Origin: Taxillus chinensis
Lineage: Eukaryota > Streptophyta > Magnoliopsida > Santalales > Loranthaceae
Direction of reading: 5' to 3'
DNA: 64,000 nt
Assembly: GCA_023512835.1 (NCBI GenBank)
Contig: CM042087.1
Location: 13,424,853-13,488,852 of the forward strand
Shown here: positions 31,560-43,080 of the stretch, piece by piece
How the letters are laid out: every line of letters starts with the position of its first letter
How positions within the stretch are numbered: position 1 is the stretch's first letter
Notes under the pieces: generated by a model
The model's database searches: none
Told to the model about the DNA's origin: nothing
The model's input: the letters and a program-made list of their open reading frames with translations, nothing else
Position numbers and translations under genes: made by a program

Positions 31560-34500
31560 AGTTGGTGTCAAAGTGGTAGATGTAGTGGACCTAGCATAGT
31601 AGGTTGATTGATTGAAACTTTGGAGCTTGGGAGACATTAGGGAGGGCGCTTTGATCAATGCAGTCCTTAATGGTGTCCTTGGTTACCTTAGTATCGGTCA
31701 GGATCATCTTAGGATGCATTGGATGAGTGCATACATGACATGACATTGCTTGTGCATTTAGAGCACTAGAATTGATTGCGCATGTGACTCTGATAGAATA
31801 AATAGCCACCGATTGGCAATATGACTGTCCTGATGATATCAGCCAATTAAGACAACTGTGTTCAAATGATTGTTTGTTGGTGTGAACCTACGGGTTACGA
31901 TTGATTGCTTAATGGATATGTATAGGTGAGGGGCAATGTCCCATGGATGACTATTGAGACTTATGAGTTCTATATGGGGTAGACCTATGGGTCACAAGTG
32001 AGGTAATGTCGTTTGTGATTATCTCTGAAAGGGGTGTTAGAGCCCTCTTGTTTAATTGTTATGGACTTGGGTCATGATTGTTTTTGCTATGAAGTGAATT
32101 TGTTGTATCAGTTTATTTAATGTATGATATATAAAGTAATAACAAATGGATCGAATGGTTAAAAAAATGTGACTTAATTGCTTTTAATTAATTATTATTA
32201 TTATTTTATGAATTAAATTATTATTATTTTTATTGTTTCATTTTAAGTAACACAAATAAAACAAAGGTAGTAAAAGTAAACAAGGGGACAAGGGAGTCAA
32301 ACAAAAGAACTTAACACAAGTAAGGCCTAAAGGAAAACAATGGTAACTGATAAGATAGAGTATTTGAGAGTATAATCATACAATTAATATAATAATACAA
32401 AAAAAAACTATTACAGCTAGCAATATATATTGATCAGGTATTAGGCTTAAATATTATGATCAGACAAAGATAGAAATGGGTAGATTCAATGATGGTTCAT
32501 TTTCATTTTAAGACAATCAAAGGGTTAGAAATGCCAACTAGTGGGAGGATGGCGGTGTCATAGTTTTTTGGGAAATGGGGCTGAAGAGTTCATTTTCATC
32601 GGAATACATATTTTGATAATTTATCCTTTCAAATGTTAGTAAGTGAGTGATTTAGCAATTGACAAAACAATTTGATGATCAAAGGGAGTTCTGTTTCTTA
32701 TGACCTTATAAGAGGTTTTGGACATGGTTTTGGAGGAACACCGTGAGGGGAAAGTGAGAATACCATTATTTATTTATTTACTTTTTTTCCTTGGATTTGG
32801 ATTGTGAAACTTGTCAAACATGTGATGATGCCTTTAAGTTATAGTTAAATGTTGAATCTGTGTTAAAAAAAACATATTGATTGAGGTAGATAGTTGTATA
32901 ATATGATGTTGATGTGACCTTGTTGTATGTCATTGGTTGGTTCACTGTTGTTATAAATTGTTGATTGATGTTAGTGGATGGTTGTTTGAAATATTCCTTT
33001 CCTTGTCAACTTGTGAATGGGATTGTACTGATTTTCCCGTCGCTGTGTGTTGGTTGTGTTGTTGGTTGCATGCACCTTGTGTGGTGTTGGCTCATGGTGG
33101 ACCATGCCAGTGGGTGTAACTAGTATTGATAGAAATGGTAACTGTACGATAAAACTAAAAAAAAATTAAAACAAAATTACTTACAACACTAATAACAATA
33201 GCAAATAAATAAATGATGAACGAATCGGTGCTAAATATTGTTGTGATTCATGTCAATGTGGACTAACACACTATATGATTGTTTGGATATTCTTCGTATG
33301 ATATGGTGTGTAAATGATATGTTGAGGGCTTTCGCCCTGTTTTGGGGTATAGTTATGTGATATGACTCGGCTGGGGGTTAATGAACCTTGTGATGTTTAG
33401 ATTATGATATGTGATTGAGATGTGTATCGTGTTGTGTATCTATGCCTGAGCGTGAGCATGATAGTACTTTCTACTATTGCCTTGCTTCATTTTGGTTGGT
33501 TTGTTGTTAGTTACATACATTATTATTTTGTGTGGTGACACGTGGTGAAACTAGGATGGACCTTGTTTATTGATTATTTGGCTTGATTGATTTGGTGGTA
33601 AGCATGATGATGTGGAACTGGTAGATGATTTATGGTGGGACTAGCGTGGTGAGCTTTCCCTCAGTGATGTTAGTTTGACGTGTTGTTTTGGTAGCCAAGC
33701 TTGTTGCTTGTTTGTGGTGTTGAATTGGGTGTGACCTTCCTCCCTGTGCATGAGAGTTAATATGATTCGTATGATTGTTGATATTTTGATGTTGTTTTGT
33801 TTTGTGCTTTGATTTTGATTATTATATGATTGCTATATTGCTTCTATCATGTAATCATGAATTGTGAGGCAATGTTTCCTTGTTGCACTTGTTGCAGGCT
33901 ATTAGTTAATTGGGAGTGGGATGTTGGACCTTGGTTATGCAATGTTTAATTTTGGAGGTGAGGTTATTATAGTGATTTGAGCTAATAATGCTTTGATTGA
34001 CTTTTGGGTTCTAGTGTTGACCCTTATTGTTTTGGGTTTGATTAGATTGCTTAGTTTTGGTGACAATGTTGGCACAAGTTGGAATAATTTTAAGATCCTA
34101 TGTGGTCGGTTAGGGTGTTGTTTGTATGATGTTGTTTCATTAATGATTCGTTAGGATGGTTATATGGTGGGTTAATTACAAGAGGTTATTGGTAGTGGTT
34201 AAATATTGGGTATTGGGCGTATAGTGATTGCGCGTGGTGTAATTTGTTAATTGATCGGTTATTGGATTTGAATAAGTGATCGTATCGACTATGATCCGGT
34301 GATTTATGTTGAGGTGTCAGTTAAACTATGTTGGGGTGTCCATTCAACCTTCCTATTGTGATCATGTTTATCCGTGGACTAAAGTTACCACTAGAGTTGG
34401 ACGAGTTTATGTTGTGTTCCAAGTGACTTAGCTAAGGATGTGTTACCCAAATATCTAAGCCTTCTTGTGTTGGCAAGAGATCATAAATAATTTATAGAAG

Positions 34501-35034
34501 GATGATAACCACCCCCCCCCCCCGTCATTATGTTGCATGGTTTATGGATGCATTATAAGTTCATGGGATTGTGAATCGATGAATGTATTGGCTTCGTACG
34601 GGTTAATGGTATGTCCTTAAGCATTGAGTTGGTTAATGGTTGGTAGACCAAGCATTGCCTTAATAGTACAATTGGTTAATGGCTAAGTTGGTTTTTGGAT
34701 CCTACAATTGCGAATAAAGGCCCTTATCATTCGGATTGTTTGGTTGGTTCGTCTTTTCGAGGACGAAAAGCCCTAAGGGGGAAAGAATGTAAGGATTTTC
34801 CTGATATCGTGTTATGTGAGTGGTTGTTTCATGTGTTTGTACGTTGCTTGAGACCGCATGCTAGTTTCGGTAAATGGGAGATATCGTATCAGCTCGCTGC
34901 TTATGGGTTAGTAAATTTGTAAGATGGTTTGGGTGTTTTAGAATAGGTGACAGTGATTGTATTTGGGTAAATGTGGGCTTGGTTGGATATTGAGGTCTAT
35001 GACATCTTGTGGTGGTGGTGACATTTCAGTCAGT
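31560..35034 (+). other. F interior: primer-binding-like site and non-coding filler
   Basis: GTTGGTGTCAAAG (31561-31573) directly after the LTR is a degenerate form of TGGTATCAGAG. The remaining 3.4 kb is T/G-rich. No ORF is supported, and no zinc knuckle, protease, RT or integrase motif is visible on either strand. It contains a C10+ run at about 34511-34522 and a polypurine-tract-like module at 34753-34790. Confidence 0.65.
34753..34790 (+). repeat. Extra polypurine-tract module inside F
   Basis: TTTTCGAGGACGAAAAGCCC then TAAGGGGGAAAGAATGTAAGGATTTT. This is the same module that precedes the 3' LTR of F (35037-35072) and of G2 (56131-56167), here followed by TGTAAGGA, an LTR-start-like string. 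It may mark the remnant of an older 3' LTR boundary. Confidence 0.6.
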
Positions 35035-35036
35035 TA

Positions 35037-35072
35037 GCTTTTTGAGGACGAAAAGTCCTAAGGTGGAGAGGA
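35037..35072 (+). promoter_or_regulatory. F polypurine tract module
   Basis: TTTTTGAGGACGAAAAGTCC followed by TAAGGTGGAGAGGA ends exactly at the 3' LTR start. AAGGTGGAGAGGA is the likely plus-strand primer. Confidence 0.7.
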
Positions 35073-35739
35073 TGTAAAGACTTGTACCTGTGTGAGATTG
35101 AAGTTAGCCTGTAAATAGAGTGAGAGATATCTATTTGGCAGTGTGGCCTTAACGGGAGCATCTTGAGTTATTATTAATATTATTTTTCATATTTTGAATT
35201 GATTGCTATGTGTCATTATTATTATTATTATAATATTTTGGGTTCACTATTATTATGATATTAATATTATTAATAAATTATTTGAGTATTTTAAGTTACT
35301 ATTATCATAATAATTGATGTTATCCCTATTATTATTATTATTATTATTAATGTTATTATTTGATTTAATTGTAATAAGATATAAATAACATATATATATA
35401 TATATATATATATTGGTTATTATAAAAGGGAGAGCCTAGGGTTAGAACCCTACATGTGTGTGCGTAAAGCTTGGCAACGGAGGAACTGTGTTCAAGGCCG
35501 TCGTGTTCTACATCTCTTGAGTTTCAATCCAGGTAGGTGATCCTTGATTCCTCGTTATCTTATTGTATGAACGCGAAATGTTAGGAAGCATTTCATGTTA
35601 GCCTTTAATAGTACGTGAATATGTATTAGTTATCCACGATTCTGTCGAGTTGGATTTTGGTGCAATGGTTACGTTTTCGTTCGTGGGTCCTGGCTTACGA
35701 AGATGATGTCTCGATTATATACATATATATGTAATTAAC

Positions 35740-35742
35740 GTT

Positions 35743-35792
<50 letters not shown>
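35740..35792. repeat. AT microsatellite
   Basis: A long TA dinucleotide run in the F 3' LTR. Further runs lie at about 35957-36014 and 36801-36842. The matching places of the 5' LTR have shorter runs, consistent with slippage after insertion. Confidence 0.85.
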
Positions 35793-35957
35793 GTATATGT
35801 TCATAAATGTTCACGTCCTGCACATGCTAGCGTCTGGGTTGGCTTTTGAGGAGACCCACGGCTTCGTCTTGCACATGCTAATGTCATTGGCTTCGAGGAG
35901 ACACGTCTTCACGCTCCTGCAACAGTGGGCCACGGTTTCACGTTCCATCTATGCTAT

Positions 35958-36019
<62 letters not shown>

Positions 36020-36373
36020 GGCCGAATCCCACATCTGATCCTATTCCTCTTCGCGTTCAAATTTTCCTGCAACAGTGGACCATGGATATATACGCACGAT
36101 TTCATCTCATGACTTCATGGTTTCTGAGCAGAATATGGCAACAAAAGAGGGAGAAGCAGAATACGGGGACGCGCCAACGGTTGTTTATTGGTTTTGTGAC
36201 TGTAAGGGGCCGTCCCAATGCGCATGGTGGTAGTGGAATCGCATTCAATATGAAAGAAGCCATTGTCCACGCTCCCAATAGTACAGATTTTCAGCTGATA
36301 ATCAGAAACCTTTGCGTTTCGACTTATTGCCCTCTCTCAATTTCATACATATCCCGATTATTATTATTATTAC

Positions 36374-36685
36374 CGAAGGGTGTTGCCAGGCCATTCGGCC
36401 TGGCCTTTCTCGCATAACAAAGGCGCCAGGCCCTGTTGGTCGCCTTCATGGGCACGTATGCTGGGATGATAGTGGCCAAAGATTTGGCGTTGGTCCTTGT
36501 GGCCCTGGGCAATAACGATGCACTGCTAGTTGGAGAGGGGCTTGCGGACCACCATGGTGCAGTTTTGGAAGATGGAGGCGGGGTCACCAAAGATGTAGTC
36601 GATGGTGCCGGAGCTGACGCAGTCGTGGTAAAACTGGCGGTAGGCATGGGTGTAGAGGGTGTCTTGGTAGCCATCAATCTGCAGT
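36374..36685 (-). pseudogene. Pectin methylesterase fragment inside F 3' LTR
   Basis: Second copy of the pectin methylesterase piece (GYQDTLYTHAYRQFYHDC, GTIDYIFGDPASIFQNC, IAQGHKDQRQ). It keeps the family Cys in FQNC, where the 5' LTR copy has Tyr, but has an in-frame TAG after KPLSN and a one-base loss just before the GYQDTL codons. Shared boundaries with the other copy show a single capture event duplicated by reverse transcription. Confidence 0.82.
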
Positions 36686-36797
36686 TATTAACTTCACAAC
36701 ATAAATCTACACTGTTAGTTATTATTATAAACGTTGCTTATGCGTTATTTAGATAGTAATTAAATTAGTATTGTTTTGGATTGATATTATTTACTTG

Positions 36798-36844
<47 letters not shown>

Positions 36845-38048
36845 TTTGTGACACGTTATTACTGGTTTGGTTATTTAAATGCTTGTAAGGCTATTATACA
36901 GAGTCTTGACTGGTGGAAACCTTGTTTATTAATTATGTGTGGATGTGATAAATTGGTGTTTATTAATTATGGGTGTGAATTTTGTGATGAAATTGGTTGG
37001 GTTAACCACGGGTCCCACATAGGGCTAGCAAGAGGCTGTAGGTCCCCTAAGTGGCTGGTTAACTTAGGTCCCATATGTGGCAGGTTGTTGTTAGGAGTAC
37101 CACAGGTCCCACATATGGCTATCTGGTAGTGACTGGGATCCCAGGAGTTGGTTGTGGGAATTTCGTCGATGATTGGATTATTTGGTGTGAATCCGTGATT
37201 GAATCGTAATGCGTGTGATATTATATTTTGTGATTTTATGTAAGCTTACCATGATAGAATTGAACACTATACCGGCACAAGCATACACCAATCATGTAGT
37301 CTTAGGATTTCATGTTATAGGATGGTGAGGAGATGGATATCATCTACTGGGCATTTGTGTTTCTATTTCCTACGGGTTGTAGGGAGTAGCTGGTGGAGCC
37401 ATAGCGGAGCAGGCCAGGACATCCTTGGTGCAGGATTCATTCCATTGACTGTTTATTTTGCTATTTATTTATTTTATTTTCCCGACTTGGGTCCGTGGTA
37501 GTTGTACGAACCTGATTGGTTGACCTTGTTTATACTAATGTTGTGGGTTATGTTTGAATTTTAGTAATATTAATTGCATTATTATACTTGTTTACTTGCT
37601 TGAATATTTTATTGGATCATTGGTAAGTACAATTCTACCCCTGTTGTGGAGTTGTACAAGATTGGGTTGGTCATTAATCCCCTGACCCCTATAGTGTGGG
37701 CATGGGGACATCGCGTTCCTAGTTCTGTTGTATTTAGAATTTGGTGGCGTGACAACACGTGTAAGACCCGCAAAATTTTTAGCTATTTAAGTTCTTCCTT
37801 AGAGAATAATAATAATAAAATAATAATAATGTCATTGTTAACAATAGTTAGAAAGGATATTTTAGATATTATCACGATAAAAATAAGCACCCAATATAGT
37901 CATTCAAATAGCATGTGACTAGTAAGTAGCCGTTAGAATAGTAACTGGCCGTTATGAATAGTATCCATTTGGACCTCCATAAATAGATATGAGTATGAGA
38001 TTTTATTTATAAGAGAGTATAGAAGTAAGAAGAATAATAATAAGAGTT

Positions 38049-38333
38049 ATGGCATCAAGTTCTCAAGTACCGTCATCCGAGAATAGTGTACGAGATGAAG
38101 ATCGGCGAACAATACGACTTGAAGTTACAAAGCTATGCTTTGCTGTAGATGAGCTAAATGCTCGTGTCCAATGGCTGCAATATAATGCGACAAGACACAG
38201 AGAGAAGTTTGAGGTTATTCGTGCGACAACCACGACAATGTTAGCCGAAGGGTTGTGCAGCTCTACTGCCGAAGCACAACACGTCCTATGCACATACGCT
38301 AATATAATTCAAGAAATTTTACGAAGGCCATAG
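38049..38333 (+). CDS. Small ORF in element E, unknown function
   Basis: A 94-codon ORF from ATG 38049. The N-terminus is Ser-rich (ASSSQVPSSENSVRDEDRRT), followed by a predicted amphipathic helix (LEVTKLCFAVDELNARVQWL) that could form a coiled coil. I do not recognise a family. A TTTATTTATAAGAG TATA-like box lies about 45 bp upstream (38003-38016), which fits a short transcript, though the AT-rich context makes this weak. It sits in the U3 part of the element, upstream of the presumed LTR promoter. It may be chance. Confidence 0.3.
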   Translation: MASSSQVPSSENSVRDEDRRTIRLEVTKLCFAVDELNARVQWLQYNATRHREKFEVIRATTTTMLAEGLCSSTAEAQHVLCTYANIIQEILRRP

Positions 38334-39164
38334 AATATGATATTAATGTTTATGTTTAGGATTATAATATTTTATGCTATAATGTTATCTTATTTTATTG
38401 TCTATTGATTATGCAATTATATTATTTTATCCGCGTAAATATTAAATATGTTATAAAAATAAAATAATTTCTTATACGTCATAAAACGTTTAGATGCTAT
38501 ATATTATGTCATTTAGTTTCTTAAACCAAATTACTATGGGTAAGTAAGTATTACAAGCATTAACTTTACCAAAAGTATAAAACATAGGTAAGGCCCAAAA
38601 ATTTGAATGACGCAGATTCTGGAGGTCACATTCAAAAATCCATAACTTGAATTATACAGATCCAATTGACATGAAACCAAATCCCATTTATTCATTTATG
38701 ACGTAGCTAAAACGTGTAAAAATTTCAGAATTTAATATGAAGCCAATCAATTCCAGAATTTAAAATACTACACATAGGTTTAGTATGAACGGGTAAACAT
38801 TTTAGTATGACTTTAAAATTCAATAACTCTTGTTATACATATGTAAAAATTATAAAATTGATACCCATTTGTAGATATTTAAGTCAGTAATGCAATACAA
38901 TTGGCCGTTTGTCAAAAACTATAAAATTAAAAATGTTATAATTGAATTAGTAGGGAGTACACCAATGTGGACTTTTGATGCCAAAGGAACCTTCTAGGTT
39001 GAAAAGTCTTAAAACATTTTTTAAATGATAGGAAGAGGTACCCACGTTTTAAGAAAGGATAATAGGAGGAAAATAAAGTATTATATATATTTTAATTTAA
39101 TTTAATGCCATAGTCAAATTCATACACTACTTTCACACTATACACCTACCACCATCCTTACCTA

Positions 39165-39180
39165 TATAAGGAGTGTCTTG
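39165..39180 (+). promoter_or_regulatory. Element E core promoter
   Basis: CCTATATAAGGAG near 39168-39180 is a strong TATA box, followed by a CT/CA-rich leader with a C-run at 39260-39279, as expected for an LTR U3/R boundary. Confidence 0.55.
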
Positions 39181-39394
39181 CCTCTCCTCTTAATGCACAA
39201 ATCCCTCAAGCCACACCACGAAATTCCCTCTCAAAACACTCCCTTAAGCCCTCTTAACACCCCCCACCCCCCCCCCCAAGTACTCTACTCAAATCCTCTT
39301 TTGCTTTTGGTACTTACCAAGCGTCGAAGTTCTACGAAAGGTAATACTTAAGATTTTAAAATTTTGAAGTTACTTCTTATTTATTATGTAGATC

Positions 39395-39530
39395 TATATG
39401 GTTGGTTTTACCACCTCATATATACTATATTCATGGTTGGTTTTACCACCTTACATATGTTATTTATATGATTGGTTGTACCACCCCGTATATACATACA
39501 TGGTTGGCCTTGCCACCTCATATATATTTA
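39395..39530 (+). repeat. GGTTGGTTTTACCACC tandem repeats in element E
   Basis: Four degenerate units of about 33-36 bp (ATGGTTGGTTTTACCACCTC, then CATATAT-like spacer) begin at about 39398, 39434, 39470 and 39501. The core GGT...ACC is an imperfect dyad. Confidence 0.75.
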
Positions 39531-39685
39531 TATATACATGTGTAATGATTTTAAATTATAATATTTTATCATAGCATATATTGTCATTCTATAATTCAAG
39601 TGAAAAGATGAGAATATTAACTTATGTTTTTATTTTTATTTTTAAGGTTCTAGATAGCGGAAGATCATAAGGAACGACTTCCAAA

Positions 39686-40000
39686 ATGAATTCCCCCGAC
39701 AATCGCCCTTCTTCTTCTGCAACCCCAATTATTAATGCTTCAACCTCACAGCTATCCCCATCCTTATCTCCTCTAGATCTTCCCTTTAGACCCATGTCTA
39801 ATATCCCCTCATGGTTAAGGTGGAAGACACGTAGGAAAAATAAGCTTATCAAACGTCTTTTCCGTTCACCCAATACAAAGAGTAAATCTTATTCAAAAAC
39901 TCTCAAAGCATATAACCTAGTTAGTGCACAACTCAAGGCTTACGATGCATGGGATCGAAATAGGAGATGGAACAGCAATAGAAGTAGGAACCCAAATTAA
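39686..40000 (+). CDS. Small basic ORF in element E, unknown function
   Basis: A 104-codon ORF from ATG 39686. The first third is Ser/Pro-rich (NSPDNRPSSSATPIINASTS), the rest strongly basic (RWKTRRKNKLIKRLF; SYSKTLKAY; DRNRRWNSNRSRN). It starts shortly after a T-rich stretch ending in AAG, which resembles a 3' splice site. It has no match that I recognise. It lies in the presumed transcribed leader of the element. Real coding status is uncertain. Confidence 0.3.
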   Translation: MNSPDNRPSSSATPIINASTSQLSPSLSPLDLPFRPMSNIPSWLRWKTRRKNKLIKRLFRSPNTKSKSYSKTLKAYNLVSAQLKAYDAWDRNRRWNSNRSRNPN

Positions 40001-41119
40001 TATTCAACCCCACAAGCACGGTATGCCTATTAAAAGATATAAGTTAAAGTATATATATATATATATATATATATAAGGATATATGTGTGATATTGAACTT
40101 TTCAAGCATTAATGCTAATTTAGTGTTTTGATATTTTTAAGGTTTAGAACGCGGAGAACGATAAGTTATTGTAAGGGTTTTTCTCATCCCCTTTTTCTTT
40201 TTCATTATAATCTATATTTCATTATTATTGTAAGGGACTTTTCTCTTCCTCTTTATCTTGTTTTATTTGGAATTATTATTGTAAGAGTTTTATGTTTCCT
40301 ATTCTTCTAATTCCATTTTATTGTTGAGAAGATTAGATTAGTCTCTTTTTAATCTCTCTTGGTAATCTATGCTATTGATTGGGGTAGATAACCATTTTGA
40401 TATTCGTGGTTATACTTGTTAACTTCGAATGTTTTATTGAAATTCTATGTGATGTCTCATGTTATGTATGTTAAAGTTGTTATAACCTCTTATGTTTGGA
40501 CAAAGTAAGTTTATGATGGGTGGTTCCAGGAAAGACCTCCAATGCATTGAGTAAAGAACATCACTGGAGAGTGTCAATTCAGTCGATAATATGTTATGTT
40601 ATGATATGGTATCTGGGTAGTTAACCTGGATCATGATGTTATGATACGATGTCCAAACATAATCTTCCATGTTATGATTCCCTTGTCAAATGTTGATCAC
40701 ATATGATGTGCAAATGTTATGAAATCTTTTATGGTATTTCTTATGTTCGATATATTTATGATTCTCCTTGCCCACTTATGTTTACCCTTACTGGGCTATT
40801 TGAGCTCACCCTTGTTATGATTTCTTTTCCAACCCTAGGTAATTAAAGGAAGGGAGAAACTAAGATAAGGAGTCGAGAAGTACTTGGAAATAAAGTTGTG
40901 TGGAATTTTAAAGATTTATAAGTTTTATTGCTCGTGTGCTTGTTATGTAATAATGGGTTAAGGACACTTAGTCTCTAAACCCTTAAACCTTAAAGATCTT
41001 GGATTGAAATTTGTAATAATTACTAGTTTGTTTGAAGAAATAAGTAATAGTTTGAAATTTATATATTTAATTTCCACTAACGCACCCGGTTTGGAGGTCC
41101 TGAATTTGGGGGCGTTACA

Positions 41120-41633
41120 ACACGTGTGAGAGATGTCATCTCTTGCTGCACTTTGTCGAGGGTACGGTCAAATAATTCTACTTGAGTTCGTACCTCTTCC
41201 ATACCTGATTTCACTGCAGCAAGTCGTTCCTCAAAAGCTTGAGATAATAATGCTTTAAATACGCCTAAGGAAATCAATTTCTCAAGGACTTTGCTTGCAA
41301 GAAGATCTACCTCTTCGATTGTTAGGGGAACGGGAGTGAGACGCGGCCAGGTCTTGGAATGGTCATTGAGATATTGGCTGCTAACTCCTCACTCACCCGA
41401 GTGGCCACTTGATGAATTAACGGTGCAGGTGGTGTAGCCATCTCGAACTTTCCACAGGTATAGAACCCTGTGGTCGGTCAAAGATCAGATCCACTTGCCT
41501 CGTAGCGCAGTGCTTCTTGTGCTTTTTGTGCTTCCTCCACATTAGATGCCGAATCCATTGTCACATCATGGGGATCTGATGGGACAGGTGAGTCCACCAT
41601 GATGGGAGATGGGGCAACAACTGATACAGCTTC
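41120..41633 (-). pseudogene. Copia copy D aORF, middle part
   Basis: Minus strand. From the junction with copy C the frame reads EAVSVVAPSPIMVDSPVPSD and ends ALRYEASGSDL then stop. A second segment gives MATPPAPLIHQVATRVSEEL, and a third an amphipathic helical stretch (FEERLAAVKSGMEEVRTQVE, then LFDRTLDKVQQEMTSLTRV). The helical part corresponds to the coiled-coil-like region of copy C (52084-52240). The ORF continues at 26292 on the other side of elements F and E. Confidence 0.6.
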
Positions 41634-41854
41634 TATTGGATCAGGCCCAGAATTTGGATAATGCTGATAAAGCCCTATGTAACTTGATTTGAGACCTTTG
41701 TTGTTTTGTCTTAAGTCATTGCAGAAGATATGATCTTAATCCGGATGTACACTCGTGAAAGCAAAGCTAAGGACAGGATACATAATCCTGATCCAGGTGA
41801 GAATGAGTGTCGTCAAATACTCGGTAAATAACCAAGTCTTTACTTCATACGGAA

Positions 41855-42430
41855 TAAGGATCATTCATGCGGACTAAGAACTTAAAAGCAACGGACTAAG
41901 GAATCCGCACCTAATACTTCAAATGGACTAAGTCAAATAGATGCGGACTAAGAATCTTAGTCTACAAAGTCGCACTTAGTAAGAGAGTCGTTAGGGAGTT
42001 AAAAAGTTAAGTCTTCCACTTAACCGGACTAAAGTAAAGAAGACACAGAGTAAGGATTCCAAGTCTTCCATACATGCGGAGTAAGGAAGTACTTCTACGG
42101 AATAATAACTTGAGTGTTTATTCGAATGGAGTAAGAAAACTAGATGCGGAGTAAAGAATCCGAACCACTCACTCATACGGAGTAAGGATGTGTTGATATA
42201 GAGTAGGTCATCCGTTCCTTTAACTCATGCAGAGTAAGGAAACTAGATGCGGAGTAAGGAAGCGCTGATGCGGAATAAGCACTCCGACTTTCTCTTTCAT
42301 ACGGAGTAAGGAAGCGCTTACACGGAATAAGGATTCCAGTACCAAATTGATACGGAGTAAGAAATCAGTATTACGGAGTAATGATCCGAGCTTAGTTTAG
42401 CATGGAGTAAGGAACCTTACACCGGATTCA
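41855..42430. repeat. CGGAGTAAGGA interspersed array in Copia LTR
   Basis: About twenty copies of a 10-14 bp motif are spaced 15-40 bp apart. The left part uses CGGACTAAG, the right part ATGCGGAGTAAGGA. Corresponding arrays lie at 11470-12150 and 24295-24960 (reverse complement, CTTACTCCG), 14005-14460, and 53620-54035 plus 58084-58235 (split by G2). Confidence 0.8.
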
Positions 42431-42716
42431 AGAAGACGCTACTTCAACTTATCTCTTCGTATTCAAAGTCACCAGCTCGCTGCTTCCTGATGTAAGACAA
42501 ACTTGTTGAGAACCTAAAGCATCTTACACGTGGATCATCCGGATATGTGGACACAACCTTAACTACTCTTGGGAACTTACAAAGACTCTTATGCATTACA
42601 AACCCAAGATCTTGAAGACCACATCCATAGCAATTGAGGCAGAGAGATTTCCGAGAGACGGTAAATGTGCACAATTTTGGAACAATAAGTTTCAAGGTTG
42701 TCTCTTGTGGATGTCT

Positions 42717-42727
42717 CTATAAATAGC
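42717..42727 (+). promoter_or_regulatory. Copia copy C LTR TATA box
   Basis: TCTATAAATAG, at the same relative site in the LTR of copy D (minus strand near 23970). The 3' LTR of copy C has CTATGAATAG there (58534), a weakened form. Confidence 0.65.
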
Positions 42728-43020
42728 AACACTTGTACATTTTATAGTGTGTTGGTGAGTGAGCGTGTAATAGTTTGGTGTATGTACCAAAGCTCATTGA
42801 GATCATAGAGGCTAGCGTGTGAGTACATTGTAAACAGAGTGTTAAAGAGTGTCAAGTAGGTCTAAAAGCTTTCAAGCTTTAGTCGCTTCCATTTTGTTGT
42901 ACTTATCATACCGATAATAAAACAAAATACTTCTACTATTTGGTAAGTGTTGTGCCAAAGAGTGAGATAAGTGTTTCGATAAGGGCCTATTCACCCCTTC
43001 TGGCTCCAAGGGACCAACAA

Positions 43021-43034
43021 GTGGTATCAAAGCA
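43021..43034 (+). promoter_or_regulatory. Copia copy C primer-binding site
   Basis: GTGGTATCAAAGCA follows the LTR by one base. TGGTATCAAAGC differs by one transition from the initiator-Met tRNA complement in copy B. Confidence 0.82.
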
Positions 43035-43080
43035 AGTTCTATCTGTTCAAAGTAGAGATCCCATTCCTTCTCTCTCATCA

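Larger units (their letters stand above)
26293..37754 (+). mobile_element. Non-coding LTR retrotransposon F (LARD-like)
   Basis: Two LTRs of about 2.7 kb flank a 3.5 kb interior that has no ORF above about 75 codons and no gag-pol motif in any frame, as in large retrotransposon derivatives (LARDs). Both LTRs start TGTAAAGAC and end GGCGTGACA. A primer-binding-like site follows the first and a polypurine tract precedes the second. It is inserted in the copy D aORF. The 5-bp flanks are ACACA (26288-26292) and ACACG (37755-37759), one mismatch. It must use the enzymes of another element. Confidence 0.8.
35073..37754 (+). mobile_element. F 3' LTR
   Basis: TGTAAAGACTTGTACC to GGTGGCGTGACA, about 2.68 kb. 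It is colinear with the 5' LTR except for longer AT dinucleotide runs and small indels. Near 35855 it shows the unoccupied target of solo LTR T. The two LTRs have clearly drifted, so the insertion is not recent. Confidence 0.85.
37760..41119 (+). mobile_element. Element E: 3.36-kb LTR-like insertion, probably a solo LTR
   Basis: TGTAAGACCCGCAAAATTTT to GGGGGCGTTACA, with exact 5-bp repeats ACACG on both sides (37755-37759, 41120-41124). Termini and the blocks CCTATATAAGGAG (39170) and TTACTGGGCTATTTGAGCTC (40788-40807) are typical of Gypsy LTRs. No primer-binding site, gag or pol is present, so a solo LTR is the simplest reading. It is unusually long and carries two small ORFs with clean starts. 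A non-coding element without identified LTRs is the alternative. Confidence 0.72.
41634..43019 (+). mobile_element. Copia copy C 5' LTR
   Basis: Starts TATTGGATCAGGCCCAGAAT, a mutated form of TGTTGGAT, and ends GGGACCAACA at 43019. It holds the repeat array CGGACTAAG/CGGAGTAAGG (41855-42430), a TATA box TCTATAAATAG (42717-42727) and the CTATTCACCCC block (42988-42998). Confidence 0.87.

Noticed and set aside
38340..39160. Possible host gene promoter upstream of the second small ORF of element E
   Set aside because: The whole stretch is enclosed by the LTR-like termini and target duplication of element E, so an independent host gene is not needed to explain it.
41855..42430. A CRISPR-like array
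   Set aside because: The motif is too short and its spacing irregular, the array lies within a plant LTR, and no cas genes occur.
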